The notes under the pieces were generated by a model. It did no database searches and was not told the origin of the DNA. It saw nothing but the letters and a program-made list of their open reading frames with translations. 64,000 nt of DNA from Ampullaceana balthica. Its lineage: Eukaryota > Mollusca > Gastropoda > Lymnaeidae. Within the stretch, counting starts at the first letter, position 1; each line of letters opens with the position of its first letter. The stretch is from NCBI GenBank assembly GCA_944989445.1, contig CALYLW010000559.1, forward strand, positions 614,170-678,169, written 5' to 3'. Position numbers and translations under genes: made by a program. Positions 1-11,214 of this stretch are shown here, piece by piece.

Positions 1-2910
1 ATAAATTGTTACTTAAAAAAAAGCTTCGAAATATTATTTTATAATAAAGGCCTCTAATAAAATGCAACAAACATGCACACAAATTGTAATATAAAAAATA
101 TATTTTGACTATGCTATAGTTAAATTGTAAATCATTTTAAAAAGAAATTAGAGGTGGCGGGTATTTTCTTTACTTTTAATTATAACGATTTATTCATAAA
201 ATAATAAAGCACACCTTACTCTTCAGTTTAAAACTAAAAGAGCGAGCTAGTAATTATTGATGCTATGTGATTCATTTACGTTCATGATGATGCTCTCCTG
301 ATCATGTTAAGAGTAGACAGTAGACAGTACTTTAGAGATGATAGTCTTGTCAATGAATAGTTGAGAAAAAGAAACGCTTTGCTCTTATTCTTAACTTAGT
401 GGTTGATATATAAGTAACCCTATTTAAATTTATTGTTTAGCTGACTTAGAAAAAACGTATGTTTTTAAATCCTTTACATAACTCGTGGTTTCTGTTTGGT
501 TGAGTGTTTGCTTGCTTGTCGCCAAAACTTTGGATCGATTTTAACCCACTTTCTCATAAGCCAGCGAGCTGAAATTTTGCTGGCAGTTTTGTACCAATGA
601 TACAAAAGATGTATCAAAATTTCAAATCGATCGCATGTACCGTAATTAAATTATTGAATTTTTAGATTATTTTATTTTATCTCTATGTATCATGTTAAAT
701 TTTGTTGCTATAGTGTCGCGGTGCGTATTATATTGAACGACCTTTCCTGTCGCGCAATAAGGTGCGTATTTTATTACCAACACTTTATATAAACATATTC
801 CTGATCGGTGAGCATTATATTAAACATGTTTTACGACACAATCGCAATTTTTTTATTTTTGGATGGTCTTGCGCTGCGTATTATAATGAACATTCTTTTA
901 GTTATATCTCGTACATAAAGGATTTATAGTGAAAATCTTTGTTTTTTACGGTATTTTTTTTTAATTAAAAATTTTTTTTTAGTGTTAGTGAAACATAAAT
1001 CAATAAATCAGTTTTTGGATTACTTATTTAGACTAAGATCTAAATGTTCTGTCTAACTGTTCCATATTTAAATATATTTTATTCTGTTTCTATAATACAA
1101 TAAAATTATCATTTAATTTAAATAAACCGAAATTTAAAACCAAAATGTAAATTTGAATTATGAAAATGAAAATCTATTTCATTATTGTGGATCACGCAAT
1201 GTGAATGATACTACCAATTACCCTTATTAAATCTATAATATTATAAATTGGTATATAACGCATAATATCATAATATGATATTTTTATATTATATTTTTTT
1301 GCCACTTGAGTCTTGAGATTGGAGAAGATCTGGGTATTTGATAAATTATTCACTTGATTCACTGGGCGCAGCGCTATTGATTTTTGTACTTAACATTATA
1401 AAAAAACCAATGCACCCTGTGTATTCTTTAAGTTACACTGAACGACAGAACATCTAGACCATGGAACGGGCACGACGTCATCTATCCCATATGATTCCGT
1501 GTTAAAAAACCGACTACGACGATGACGTGATACACACGGAAAGTATATTTCACAGTATAAACCAGGTGTGGATCAAAAGGACTTATCATTTCGAAGCAGG
1601 TGATATAAATTATTCTTATTTGAATTGAATGTGTTTCCTATAATGTAAGTACATCTGTATAAACAGTTGAAAGTTGTTTACAATTTTATAAATTAAAATA
1701 CAATGTGAAATAGCGTGTAGTTAATGTTAAGGTCGCATACATCTTCACGTATTCTTTTTTATAAATAACTAATTTATAATAACCTCTTCATAAATCATAT
1801 CAAAAGTGTCCTGCACCTTTAAATAAATTTATTATTATAATAGTATTAATGTAATATGTAATTCGAATCACCAGTAAATCCATTTAGATTGTATACACTT
1901 ACAAATTAGAAGTTTACCGCTCGCAGCCACGCTCTGAGATTAGTTTTCATAATTTCAGCAATTTCGTAAATTTCTTAGGCCAATATTTGCGGGAAAACGC
2001 TCACATTCACCCTAATTGCTAACTCATTAGAAAACAGATGATACAGTATAACTAGTAAATAATTTTAAAATAACAATATCATTTATACGAACTTTGTTTC
2101 TTTTTCCTGCTTATTTGTTGCAGACGACTTGAAGTCAAAATCATCCTAATGCCTAATGTTTTAATCTATCATTGCTACATATTAATACATTATTATATGC
2201 TCTGTATTAATGAGCATAACAGTCTTTAGAATGAGTTTTGGAAGCATGTTTTATCGTATAAAATATTATACACATGCGTTTTAAAACTGCATTAATAATT
2301 CGCGGATTTTCGGGATTGAGAGAGGGGATGGAACGCTGACCCGCGAATAGCGGAGGATACTGTATTTGCTTTAACTTAAATAATGGAGTTAACTTATTAA
2401 TTATATTTTGATAGTATTATTTAGGCATTGGAACTTGTCGATTCAACTGCTTCTTTTCCAGGACCTATTTTTGTGGCTATGTCATTGCCCCATGCATAGA
2501 GTTAAATTTCAGAATATATTATTATAATTCACTAAAATTAGTCTTATTAGCCACACTAAGAGCTGTATTCTAAAAAGATAAATCAAGTCGCTCTCGTAGA
2601 CGGAAAGATGCTTATAAATAATTCACTAATGTTAGCACCCTTTTCTCGAATACTTTGCGATCATTGACTTTGGAATAGCGAACATATAACTAATGATTGA
2701 TCATTGATACGAGTAAATTATGTTATAATTATAATGACTTTAATTTGGTTTAGTTAAAGTGTGCACTACTAAATGACAACAACTAGTCATTGCAATTCAG
2801 TTTATTTCCGATAAATTCAAACATACAATAATCTTTTAAATTAACAGTAAAATGATATTTAATGTTGCGTTAACTCTATGTGTACACAGCCATTATTTAT
2901 GTGTATATAT
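1..2910. other. AT-rich intergenic DNA, no gene recognised
   Basis: No open frame with recognisable protein content and no clear RNA gene was found. The stretch is AT-rich with scattered degraded repeat pieces. One piece at 480-660 is listed separately. Another near 840-930 resembles, in reverse complement, the sequence near 30090-30170. Confidence 0.5.
480..660 (+). repeat. Diverged copy of the 51-kb dispersed repeat
   Basis: This segment ends in a stretch (GTATCAAAATTTCAAATCGA, then a GCATGTACCGT block) that closely matches the end of both tandem units at 51019-51409 (GTATCAAAATTTCAGATCGA, then GAATGTACCGT). The upstream part is similar in layout but more diverged. I read it as a third, older copy of the same dispersed family. 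The family is not named and no coding potential is seen. Confidence 0.5.
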
Positions 2911-3734
2911 TAGGGCTGTTATCGATTAATTTAAATTTAATCGTTCACTTTTAAAAAATTATCGATTAATTAATCGATAATTTCGATTAAGACCAAAAAT
3001 AGAAATTTATGACGTCATTAAACTGAACATTTCTTAAGGACATTGAAAATTAAGAATATTTTGAACTAAATTTCATGACAATGTGTTGATACTTGATTTG
3101 TGCTGAAGGTGGTACGTCAGCGATGTATTTGATCCTTTAAAAGAGAATTGTTTATGGCAGTGGACACAGTAAACGTTTTCACCATCTTCGACTTTGCCAT
3201 CCGCAGTTAGCTTAAAAACAACATATTTGCTCAACTTTTTAGTAATATGTTTAAATTTAACTGCGCTGATGCTGTCAGCAGGACCGTCTTAACGCATAGG
3301 CCCGTTGGGTATTTGCCCGGGGGCCCACGAGCATATGGGCCCCATGGGAATATGTTTATTTATATATATTATGTATATTCATTTTTTATTCCTGCGGGGG
3401 AAGGGCCCAATACTATTTCTTGTCCCGGGGGCCCAAATGGTGTAAAGACGGCTCTGGCCGTCAGCCATTTTTTAGTTGACGTCTGCCGGTCAACATATAT
3501 TAATAAAATAAATTTTAATATTACGCGGGAGATGTTCGTACGTAAAAAATTATATATATATTATTATTAATTATTAATAATTTATTATTTATTACTAACA
3601 TTTTTTAAAAATGTTATAAATATTTTCTTAAATTTATTCGAATTTTTATCGATTAAAATTATTTTAATCGATATTTAATCGATACAATTTTTAACGATTA
3701 ATCGAGAAATTAATCGATAATTTCCGCAGCCTTA
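2911..3734. mobile_element. hAT-type non-autonomous element with 8-bp TSD (copy 1 of the CGATTAAT family)
   Basis: The left end begins TAGGGCTGTTATCGATTAAT and the right end closes with GATAATTTCCGCAGCCTTA. The ends are imperfect terminal inverted repeats rich in the palindromic block ATCGATTAATCGAT. The element is flanked by a perfect 8-bp duplication GTATATAT (2903-2910 and 3735-3742), the size expected of hAT transposition. Internally it carries, on the minus strand, a degraded copy of the BED-finger reading frame that is intact at 41231-41470. A second element (3279-3456) sits inside that frame. Related copies lie at 5948, 13870, 41092 and 54122. Confidence 0.9.
3279..3456 (+). mobile_element. 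178-bp hAT-like MITE nested in the 2911-3734 element
   Basis: The termini are CAGGACCGTCTTAACGCA on the left and TGTAAAGACGGCTCTG on the right, inverted repeats of the form CAGnGCCGTCTT. The interior is GC-rich at both ends (CCCGGGGGCCC blocks). The flanks GCTGTCAG (3271-3278) and GCCGTCAG (3457-3464) match at 7 of 8 bases. The empty site is visible in the sister element near 41455-41475, where the host sequence runs through without the insert. The insertion lies at about codon 3 of the BED-finger frame. A second copy with a perfect TSD lies in opposite orientation at 35179-35360. Confidence 0.88.
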
Positions 3735-3742
3735 GTATATAT

Positions 3743-5947
3743 GTCTGAGATTTTCTAATTCCTTTAGCTTGTGTGCGTTTAGTCATTAGATTAGAAGATA
3801 CACTTTATTGCAAAAGCATAATCTTAGAACCATTTTGAAACTTTTTTTTTACATTTAACATTAACTATTGTAAGTATCACACAAATCGTCACTTACATAC
3901 TTAAATTTCATTATTAAAAGTAAGAAGGCACACAATTGCCAGTTAAAGATTTCATTCTCATTATAAAATTATTATGAAGACACACTAAGGCCATTGGGGG
4001 ACTTAAATGCCATAAGTTAAGATGTAATTGTAATTTTTTTAAATGTTACATTATTATATTAAGCAATGTTTCCCTTCAACAATCTACTAACAGTTTCTGC
4101 TTGATTCAAATGTTGATTTCCACAACCCTCAAAACAGTTCATTTTAATAGTAAGCAACTTATTTTTTGAACCGACGCGAATGAACGAGTTCACTAGAGGC
4201 TACATGTCCTATACTAACAAGGAAGGAGTCTGTAACCTTGTGTTGCCACGTCTGAATCTTGTTTAGAATTTGATAACACGCTCGTAACAAACGCATTATA
4301 TAATCAAACAAAGATGAAATAGTGAACATTTTATTAGTGTCTACACTTCTTCATATATGTATATGTTAAACACACTTGTTGGTTCGAAAACTTACTGTAT
4401 GTAATGAATTTTAGTCCACACGGCACACGGAAAGGCTGAGAAGTCAACTAACGCTACACACTAGTGGGTCTCAAACATTTATATTCGACAAATAAATATT
4501 GAAAGATTCACAAATTGTCGGCCATTCGTTCATAGTAATTTTCATATTTTGGAGTAATTTTTCTACATACACTTTTTTTTATCTATCTTTCAAAAGAATA
4601 TATATCTATTTTTAAAATAATTTTTACTTATTCTATAGCAAAATCTTATATTTGAAGGGTTTGGAACCACACACCCCCCCCCCGGCGTGACCTAAATGTA
4701 ACAGTTTTATGTTAGTGTCGTGTTTCTTCATGTATATTTAAGTGGGGTGGGTCTGGACTGGAGTATTATATATATACCAGGACCCGTATATTACCAGAGT
4801 AAAGAAACTAAATCGGACTATAAATTTAAAAAGTAAATAAATAAATAAGAAATTATGGGCCGCAGCACGCATGTTATTGTGATTCGATTGAAATTCTAAT
4901 TCTGAAATACATATTCAGCGCTTCGGTGTTTAATTGTGTGGGTTAGTGGGGCATATCACTTATTTTTAGCTATGAATGTAGGCGTAAACTAACCTTATAA
5001 ATCAACCAATCAGCATTCAGAAACATGTGCGGCATAAAGTATTTAAATCACTAAGGTTAATCACTGTTGGCCCAAATACACAGAAGTGTCTATTTTTGGA
5101 TGTTTAAAAATGTGACCCCCATGTGATTCAGGGCGACGAATGTCCTATACGCTCAGTGTTGTATGGCACTGCTGCAGTTAGTCAATGTGTTAACAAAAGC
5201 TTTAAAAGAGAAATCTCAAGCTTACATAATATGAACGTAGATTAGATGTTTTGCATTTGTGGCTGTTTTCTCGTCTTATGCGGTCAATGTTGGCTTTAAG
5301 TTAAGTTGTATAAAGTATAAGTTGTAAAGGTGAGCGATTTTGATGTGTTTGTTTTTGTTAATAAAGGTACTTATTTAGATCTTTAAGGACTTTCCTCTGC
5401 TTGTATTTGAAGACAAAATTTAGTAAATTGATCACAGCCGTTCCATCTACCCGCAGCGTTTTTTGTTTTGTTTTTCCCCCTCCTTCTATAGCCTCTGAAA
5501 ATCTTGTTTGGAGTGTTAAATGATGTGAATCTTTTCTAAATATTTTTTTTAAGCACATTATTTTGTTACTTTGGCTGCTCTTTCAGTTACTGATCTGTTG
5601 TTGTGACATATAAGTTGGCAAGTTAGCTTGGCTAAATATTTTTTTATAAGAAGATCTCCTAAGTATAGATTTTAAATCATTACGATATCTTTCTCTGCTT
5701 TTAGAGAAGTTGAATAACAATACATGATTTGCAAGAAAGAATTTCCTGAAAAAAATTGTTTTAAATCAGCTGACATAGCGCTCGCCTATAATTCCTATCT
5801 GTTATGTAGTTACCCTAATTCGGTGGGTTCACGGGCTGTAGCTTTTTCTTTCTGTACGGTTATATTATTCGGACAAAGTAGACTGCATAACAGGAAGTGC
5901 TGGATTTACATATAAGATAAACGAGCTATATAAAATTATATATTTTG
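3743..5947. other. Intergenic, mostly unrecognised; contains a dispersed repeat at 4160-4530
   Basis: Apart from the repeat listed at 4160-4530, I see AT-rich sequence, a homopolymeric C run near 4676 and no supportable gene. Short open frames at 5358-5558 (minus) and 5724-5915 (plus) have no recognisable content. Confidence 0.45.
4160..4530 (+). repeat. Dispersed repeat, uninterrupted copy (paired with 61590-62360)
   Basis: The segment starts TTTTTTGAACCGACGCGAAT and contains, in order, a TGTGTTGCCACGTCT block, TTTGATAACACGCTCGTAAC and TGGGTCTCAAACATTT. The same blocks occur in the same order at 61590-62360, where a LINE 3' end separates the first half from the second. The function and class of the repeat are unknown. 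This uninterrupted copy serves as the empty-site reference for the other. Confidence 0.65.
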
Positions 5948-6374
5948 TAGAGCTGTTGACGATTAATTTAATTTTAATCGTAAACTTTTGTAAAATTAAC
6001 GATTAATCAATCGTTAATTTCGATTAAAGCCCAAAATTGACATTTATGGTGTCATAAGTAACATTTATTAAAATACTTGTCGAAAATCGCAATAACACTG
6101 GAATGTCTTCTTTATTTGACATCTTTTAACCAACAACGCAAACAGACAGGTATATTGACATTATTTGGTTCAAGTGATGAGAGGGTCTTATTGACAACAT
6201 AACCAGCCGAGCTGAACAATCTTTCACATAGCTTAAGATTGTCTCAGCTGAAGTTTCCGATACTGTAGTGGATGTTTGGTATGCAGGTGATATGTAAGCG
6301 AAGTGTTAGAACCATGTCAGCAATGTTCCCTTTAATTTTAAGCAGCGTGGCTGTGCAGATATTTGACCGACGAC

Positions 6375-7356
6375 TAGGGCTGTCAATATTGTTTAAAAGT
6401 GCTGCCCGGGTACCCGTACAAATTTCGAACGGGTACCCGGGTTACCCGATCGAAATATGGCATAATTTTCCCCGTCATGACCGCTATGCAATGCTCCCTA
6501 GCCACCTTCCATGCACCTCATTTCACACAGTAGCTACACGGCCGACATCTTAGAGGTCGTACATAAATGACATCGAGCAATTTTGACCGATTTTCTTACC
6601 CCCACCCCTCCCCCGTCACAAAAACTTAGAGCCCCCTCCAATATGACGTAACAAAGCTTTGCGGCCCCCCCCCCATAAAAGCCATACTTCCTTTTTTAAA
6701 ATGTGCATGTGTCGAATAACTTTATTGTCATTTAATTTTGTATTTTATGTGAAGTTGAACTCTAAACATCGCTACACGCTAAAATCCATATCAAACGTCA
6801 TTAAATAAATTGTAAGCAATCAAATATTTCAGTGGAACTTTTATTTAAAGGTGCGCGTTTTGATGTGACGTCACATTTATTCTTAAACACATCACCCCCC
6901 CCCTCGTCACAAATGTGTGACCCCCTCCTCCCCTAGGTGTGTAACGTCATTTATGGACGGGCCCTTATCCATCTTACATTGTTAGTAACTAATTTATTGA
7001 CTTTAAAAACGTACAAATTTTTGTGTATTATTAAAATCAGTTTTTGGGCAAGACACACGCTGTAATGAACACACGAAACACAATCGAATGGAGGGAGGAT
7101 GAGGGGGGTAGATAAACAACATCGACAATCGTAAACCCAATGTCAAAATACATTGTTGTTTGTCGAGACCGTATTGTATTTCCCGTTGACAGATAGTTCT
7201 CCTTACAAGTAATTCACAACATTTATTTTGAAAAAAAATTATTTGATAAATTGTTTCGCGAGCCGTAAATGAAACACAAAAAGCCGCATGCGAGCCGAAG
7301 TTAGGTTAATATAGACATTGAAGCCACATTTTCACGGGTACCCGTTGACAGGCCTA
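6375..7356. mobile_element. Second-level hAT-type element (GGGTACCCG family)
   Basis: It begins TAGGGCTGTCAATATTGTTT and ends CGGGTACCCGTTGACAGGCCTA. Subterminal palindromes GGGTACCCG occur at both ends. The flanks CCGACGAC (6367-6374) and CTGACGAC (7357-7364) match at 7 of 8 bases, fitting an older hAT target duplication. A sister copy lies at 27117-28645 and also contains the same kind of Harbinger-like MITE. Confidence 0.83.
6553..6964. mobile_element. Third-level PIF/Harbinger-like MITE (CCGTCCATAAA family)
   Basis: The left end GAGGTCGTACATAAATGAC and right end GTCATTTATGGACGGGCCC are inverted repeats of GGGGCCGTCCATAAATGAC. It is flanked by TTA on both sides (6550-6552 and 6965-6967). 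A 3-bp TWA duplication is typical of PIF/Harbinger. The interior has C-rich runs and GTCACAAA blocks shared with copies at 28365, 30623 and about 57380. Confidence 0.8.
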
Positions 7357-7839
7357 CTGACGACACGCAGGAGTTAAAATCACCGCGCAGCAAATTTTTA
7401 AAAATATTGCACTAAAATGGACGTTGTGCAACTTTATACATGATAATTTACATATGGACCAACGAAGCTTAGACTTTAAGGGAACATTGCATGGTAGGCA
7501 AACGATTTCTCTCAACGGACACAATAACCTTTATCAACATTTGAACATTCACGTCAGTCAATAGTTTAAAACCAAAATGTTCGTGTAATAGTCCAGAAAT
7601 TAGTTTATATTTATCGGCCGAAATATTTTACTTTTTTACTTCCAGTACATTTATAAGTCGTGGGTCGACTAATCGTTAAAAGTTTTAACGATTAATCGAG
7701 AAATTAAATGTCAATTTCCGCAGCCCTAATATTTTGTGATTCGCGCAACACCTAACTGCTAAATAGGCCTATCAGAACAGATAAATAATACAAGGGAAAA
7801 ATATTCTTGAAAGAGTTGTGGCAGTCATAGTTACTATGG

Positions 7840-8560
7840 GAGACTATGGCAGAGCGTGGTTTAACTTTCAGTGGAGATGAGGAAACATTTTGCTTTCCTC
7901 ACAATGTCATTTTTTTTGGATTATTCAATTTTATAGCAAAATTAAACCATTGTCTAGACAGACATATAAAAATATCAAGAATAAATGATCAGATGTCAAA
8001 TCTTATATTTATATTACAATATGTGATGAATTTATCCAAATTTATGGCAGATAAAGTAAGAGACACAATCTTGTACGATTTAAGAACTTCAATTTATCTG
8101 TAGCTACCACGCCAGACCGATCCCATAGATCAGCTCACTGTTATTGTGAGGTATAATGTTTCACCAGATAAAGGGATTCCTTTTAAACGATTTCTAGCTT
8201 TACTATAATAGAGATGGGCAGCCACACAGAGGAAAGGATAGCTAAGATGCATGGTACAAAACTACCTAACAAATGAGTGAAACATAGATTTTAGTGTCAG
8301 GGCTACTCAGGACCAGTCATATGAAAATGCTGCCAAAATTTCTGGGTTATGCAAGAAATACTATTGAAAATTAACAAGTATGCTATATATATTTCATATG
8401 CTGTTAATTCCCTGAATTGTGTTTGTAGAGCAACAGTTGACATGTTTAGATGCAGTAAAAAAACATTGAAATGTTCAAGAAATATATACTTTATGTTCAT
8501 CGTCTACATTCTACATATAGATGGGCTGTACTGTTGTCATTCTTCAGAGCATTTTCAATA
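7840..8560 (+). pseudogene. Decayed ZMYM1-like hAT transposase
   Basis: Conceptual translation across frame breaks gives blocks that match my memory of zinc-finger MYM-type hAT transposases. Around 7846-8100 the frame reads like the segment before the catalytic core (LTFSGDEE, then MADKVRDTILYDL). Near 8124-8200 it reads DQLTVIVRYNVSPDKG followed by FKRFLAL. Near 8300-8335 it reads SYENAAKISG, and near 8349-8450 it reads YAVNSLNCVCRATVDMF. The order agrees with the family (D-Q-L-T-V-x-x-R-Y, then Y-x-N-A-A-x-x-S-G, then A-x-x-S-L-N). Several stops and shifts make it non-functional. It lies just 5' of gene A's first visible exon. Confidence 0.75.
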
Positions 8561-9526
8561 TGATAAACTTAGTAAAGCACATGTTTAAGCGAAACATGAT
8601 AGTTTTACATATCAGGATCTGTATTTAAGGGTAATATTTAACAATCGTGTCCTATTAGAATTCCCTAAAATATAGAAGGAATTTTGATATTTTTTCTAAG
8701 TATGATGTTTTCAAATAGCTCTGGAGAAATAACTTCTTCCGAGTTGAAGAAGATAAAAATGAAATTTGAAGAACATTGCCTCAAGATAAATTATTTATTG
8801 TTTAAGGAGTGTGTACATTTCTGTCATTTTTTAAACGCATGTCTAAACTTTTTGTAAATGTTTGTTTGAATAGGGGTGATCATTTGTAAGTAAAGTATGA
8901 GCTTTTTCAGTCTTAATTCGTTTTCTCATCATTTCTATTATTTAAATTCGTATTTATTATTATATACAACAACACAATTTTGCCAGAACCCTCGGCGGAA
9001 ATGTGTCAACAACTTACTAAATTGTCATGTCCATAGGATGAATAGTTCCGATAGCCAATATTTGAAATAATATTGATATACGAGCAGAAAGACCGTCCAA
9101 GGACGTTCCGCCACCGTTTGGTGGCATGTTGTATCTCCCCTCCAACAGCCGTCTCGACCGGTATTACATGTGCATCACGTCAAAAATACTATTCATTATA
9201 GTTAAAATAAATAACTCGTAAGAACAGAGCTTTGACTATAAATCCCAAAGCGCACAACTCAAAATAAAGTCTTGGAAGAAATACTGCACCAAAAATAACT
9301 CGTTTTGAACGTCCGCATAAACGTGTTCAATATGATTGGCTGTCGGAGTCACATGTGTATGAGGGACCAATCACTATAGATGACCGGACAGAACGGACAG
9401 AAAATTGCCTTTTATTATATAGGATATGTGTTTCTACCAAATTGTAATAAATCATTTATAATTAAAATAATGTTTGATAGGATAATTTCAAGTTATATAC
9501 TTATATATCTATTTGTACAACAACAG
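8560..9526. other. Upstream or intronic region of gene A, nothing recognised
   Basis: No protein blocks were recognised. It is AT-rich apart from a short GC-richer patch near 9090-9180. Because the first visible exon of gene A has phase-1 acceptor logic, this stretch is probably intron, with further 5' exons lost, displaced or unrecognised. Confidence 0.35.
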
Positions 9527-9649
9527 CGGCACGTAGACCTGATCTGACCACAATGGACGTTAAAGCTCATGAAAGAGATCGACCAAAACCAACATCACAA
9601 GTGATGATCCAAGATTTAACAACGGATCAAATGAACAATCACTTAAATG
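9527..9649 (+). CDS. Gene A internal exon (ERD...HLN module)
   Basis: A 123-bp exon (41 codons) lies between an acceptor ending CAACAG and a donor GTAAGT. It begins with two bases completing a codon and ends with one, so both flanking introns are phase 1. The residues include ARRPDLTTMDVKAHERD and QDLTTDQMNNHLN. The same exon in gene B (44072-44196) reads ERDQ near its start and RQDVTAAQRNFHLN at its end, so the DNA was conserved as coding sequence after duplication. An ATG lies inside (9553), but the open frame extends upstream to the acceptor, so I treat this as an internal exon rather than a start. I do not recognise the module and assign no function. Confidence 0.68.
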
Positions 9650-10111
9650 GTAAGTTACTTTATGAATGCTATAATAACATTAAAACTTTTGAAATAACAA
9701 TGTACCTCGACAACTTGTTTTCTTTCCTTCAGGTTATGCTTTTAAAACTCATTTCTAGAAATTATGTTTAAAAAAAAATAGATTAAGAACGTGTTTCCCT
9801 TGTGTTATTTCAACATCAGTTAGCCAATCAAACGGACCAATGTCATGCAACACGAAATAAAATTAACATGCTTCAGATTAAACCAAGCAACTCCCGTGCA
9901 TATCTTGTAATTCATGAATATGCTTTTATTCATATGGAAAAATATGGTTCATTATTTTTAATTTTTCCACACTGTCGCTTTATTTGTATTTAAACAGAAT
10001 CACTCTAATTAAACCAATGTAAAATCATGCGGATTTTTTTCAGCCAAGAAAAAAGATAAAACAATTTGAAAAAAAAAGTCAATGAGATCTCTAAATAATT
10101 TATTTGTACAG

Positions 10112-10267
10112 CGGCATTGAATAACATCAGTCTAAGAGGACAGCCCATTGCCCAGGCAACACAACAAGATCACGGAGTCTCAAGACATGAAATTTTGACG
10201 TCAGCAACTACAGATGAAAATCGATTCTATCTTCAGCATAGAGAAACACGCACAACAGTGGAACTGC
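10112..10267 (+). CDS. Gene A internal exon (FYLQHR module)
   Basis: A 156-bp exon (52 codons) lies between an acceptor TTTGTACAG and a donor GTACGT. It starts with two bases and ends with one, in phase with the upstream exon. Joining G from 9649 to CG from 10112 gives an alanine codon and an unbroken frame. The translation includes SRHEILTSATTDENRFYLQH followed by RETRTTVEL. Gene B keeps the same block at 45364-45466 (LRHAIVTSSD, FRFYLQHRQT, VETVSL). The strong residue-level match with divergent synonymous positions argues for past selection on protein. No known domain was recognised. Confidence 0.72.
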
Positions 10268-10739
10268 GTACGTAAAAAATTGTTTGAATCAGTGTTTTTC
10301 TTCCAATATCAGAATCTTTGAGTAACTCACAATTCGCTATTTATGCTTAAAACTGAAAATTGTTATTTGCTAAATTGTTATCTCTATATTTTAATGCATA
10401 ACATCCCAAATTATTTGCATTTAAAAATATATTTGTTAAGTTCAAAATATTTTAATTATCACAAATTAATACAGTTCATTTACGGTGTATTAAATTGAAA
10501 TGAGTCCAGAAAGCATGCATGCTCTAAACCAACAGATCTTTATGGCTTTCATCCATAACACTGCTCTTCATCCATGCCATGCTGTGAAAAAGAAAACAAA
10601 TAGAAACACGGGTCATTGCGAATATTATATATGTATATAAACTTTTTAGCTTAAAGCACAGTGACAGGGGAGATAGAAACACCTGATAAAAAGTTTAAAA
10701 CTAAACACCATTTTGGTAACAGTAAAGTGATTGCTAGGA

Positions 10740-11010
10740 AATGCAAAAGAATAATGAGCCCGAGTCGCATGACCAGGGACTTCTGTATGGAGAATTGGCA
10801 TCTGAAAAGAGAAAGACAGGTCGGCCACGTCTTCGATATAAATATGTTTGCCAATTAAAGTGACATGAAAGCAGCCAGCATAAGCACAATCGACTTGTAG
10901 TGTAAAACAGAATACCGATCCAGTAGCCGATGAGCGCAGGAGGCTATAGACAGAAGAAAGGCAAGAACATTGGGAAGCACAGAACTCGTGTGCAGAAGCT
11001 ATGGTAAAGA
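10740..11010 (+). pseudogene. RTE-type LINE 3'-end fragment
   Basis: In the + strand a decayed frame reads LYGELASEKRKTGRPRLRYK around 10780-10845, then a break, then DMKAASISTIDL around 10860-10900. This matches the stereotyped C-terminal region of RTE-type LINE polymerases, where a (Y/F)GEL...GRPRLR.KD.....L segment is followed by a helical arginine-rich tail. Stops and frame breaks are present, so it is dead. The longer open frames on the opposite strand over the same bases are shadows. Confidence 0.65.
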
Positions 11011-11078
11011 TGTTCACTCTAGGATAGGACTTTCAACCACACGAGGAAATGCAACCCAACCAACATGGTGATGCACCA

Positions 11079-11211
11079 TCGCCTCGCGAGAAGGAGAGAC
11101 ACCGAAGTATCCCACCATAGCCATCGCGAGAAGGAGAGACACCGACGTATACCACAATAGCCATCGCGAGAAGGAGAGACACCGAAGTATCCCACCATAG
11201 CCAACGCGGAG
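11079..11211 (+). repeat. 40-bp tandem repeat, about 3 copies
   Basis: The unit contains GCGAGAAGGAGAGACACCGA followed by a TATCCCACCATAGCC block, repeated three times with few changes (for example one copy has GACGTATACCACAATAG). The period is 40 bp. It lies inside gene A's last intron, just after the LINE fragment. Confidence 0.85.
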
Positions 11212-11214
11212 GTT

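Larger units (their letters stand above)
5948..7728. mobile_element. hAT-type element with 8-bp TSD (copy 2), outer shell of a triple nest
   Basis: The left end is TAGAGCTGTTGACGATTAAT and the right end is TCAATTTCCGCAGCCCTA. The flanking duplication ATATTTTG is perfect on both sides (5940-5947 and 7729-7736). The interior is expanded by a second hAT element (6375-7356), which in turn contains a Harbinger-like MITE (6553-6964). No intact transposase was seen; this is a non-autonomous or decayed member of the family at 2911, 13870, 41092 and 54122. Confidence 0.9.

Noticed and set aside
5724..5915. Possible gene A copy of the SYPHG peptidase segment (SYPNSVGS string)
   Set aside because: Only a handful of residues match gene B, without a shared splice site or neighbouring exon blocks; chance cannot be excluded.
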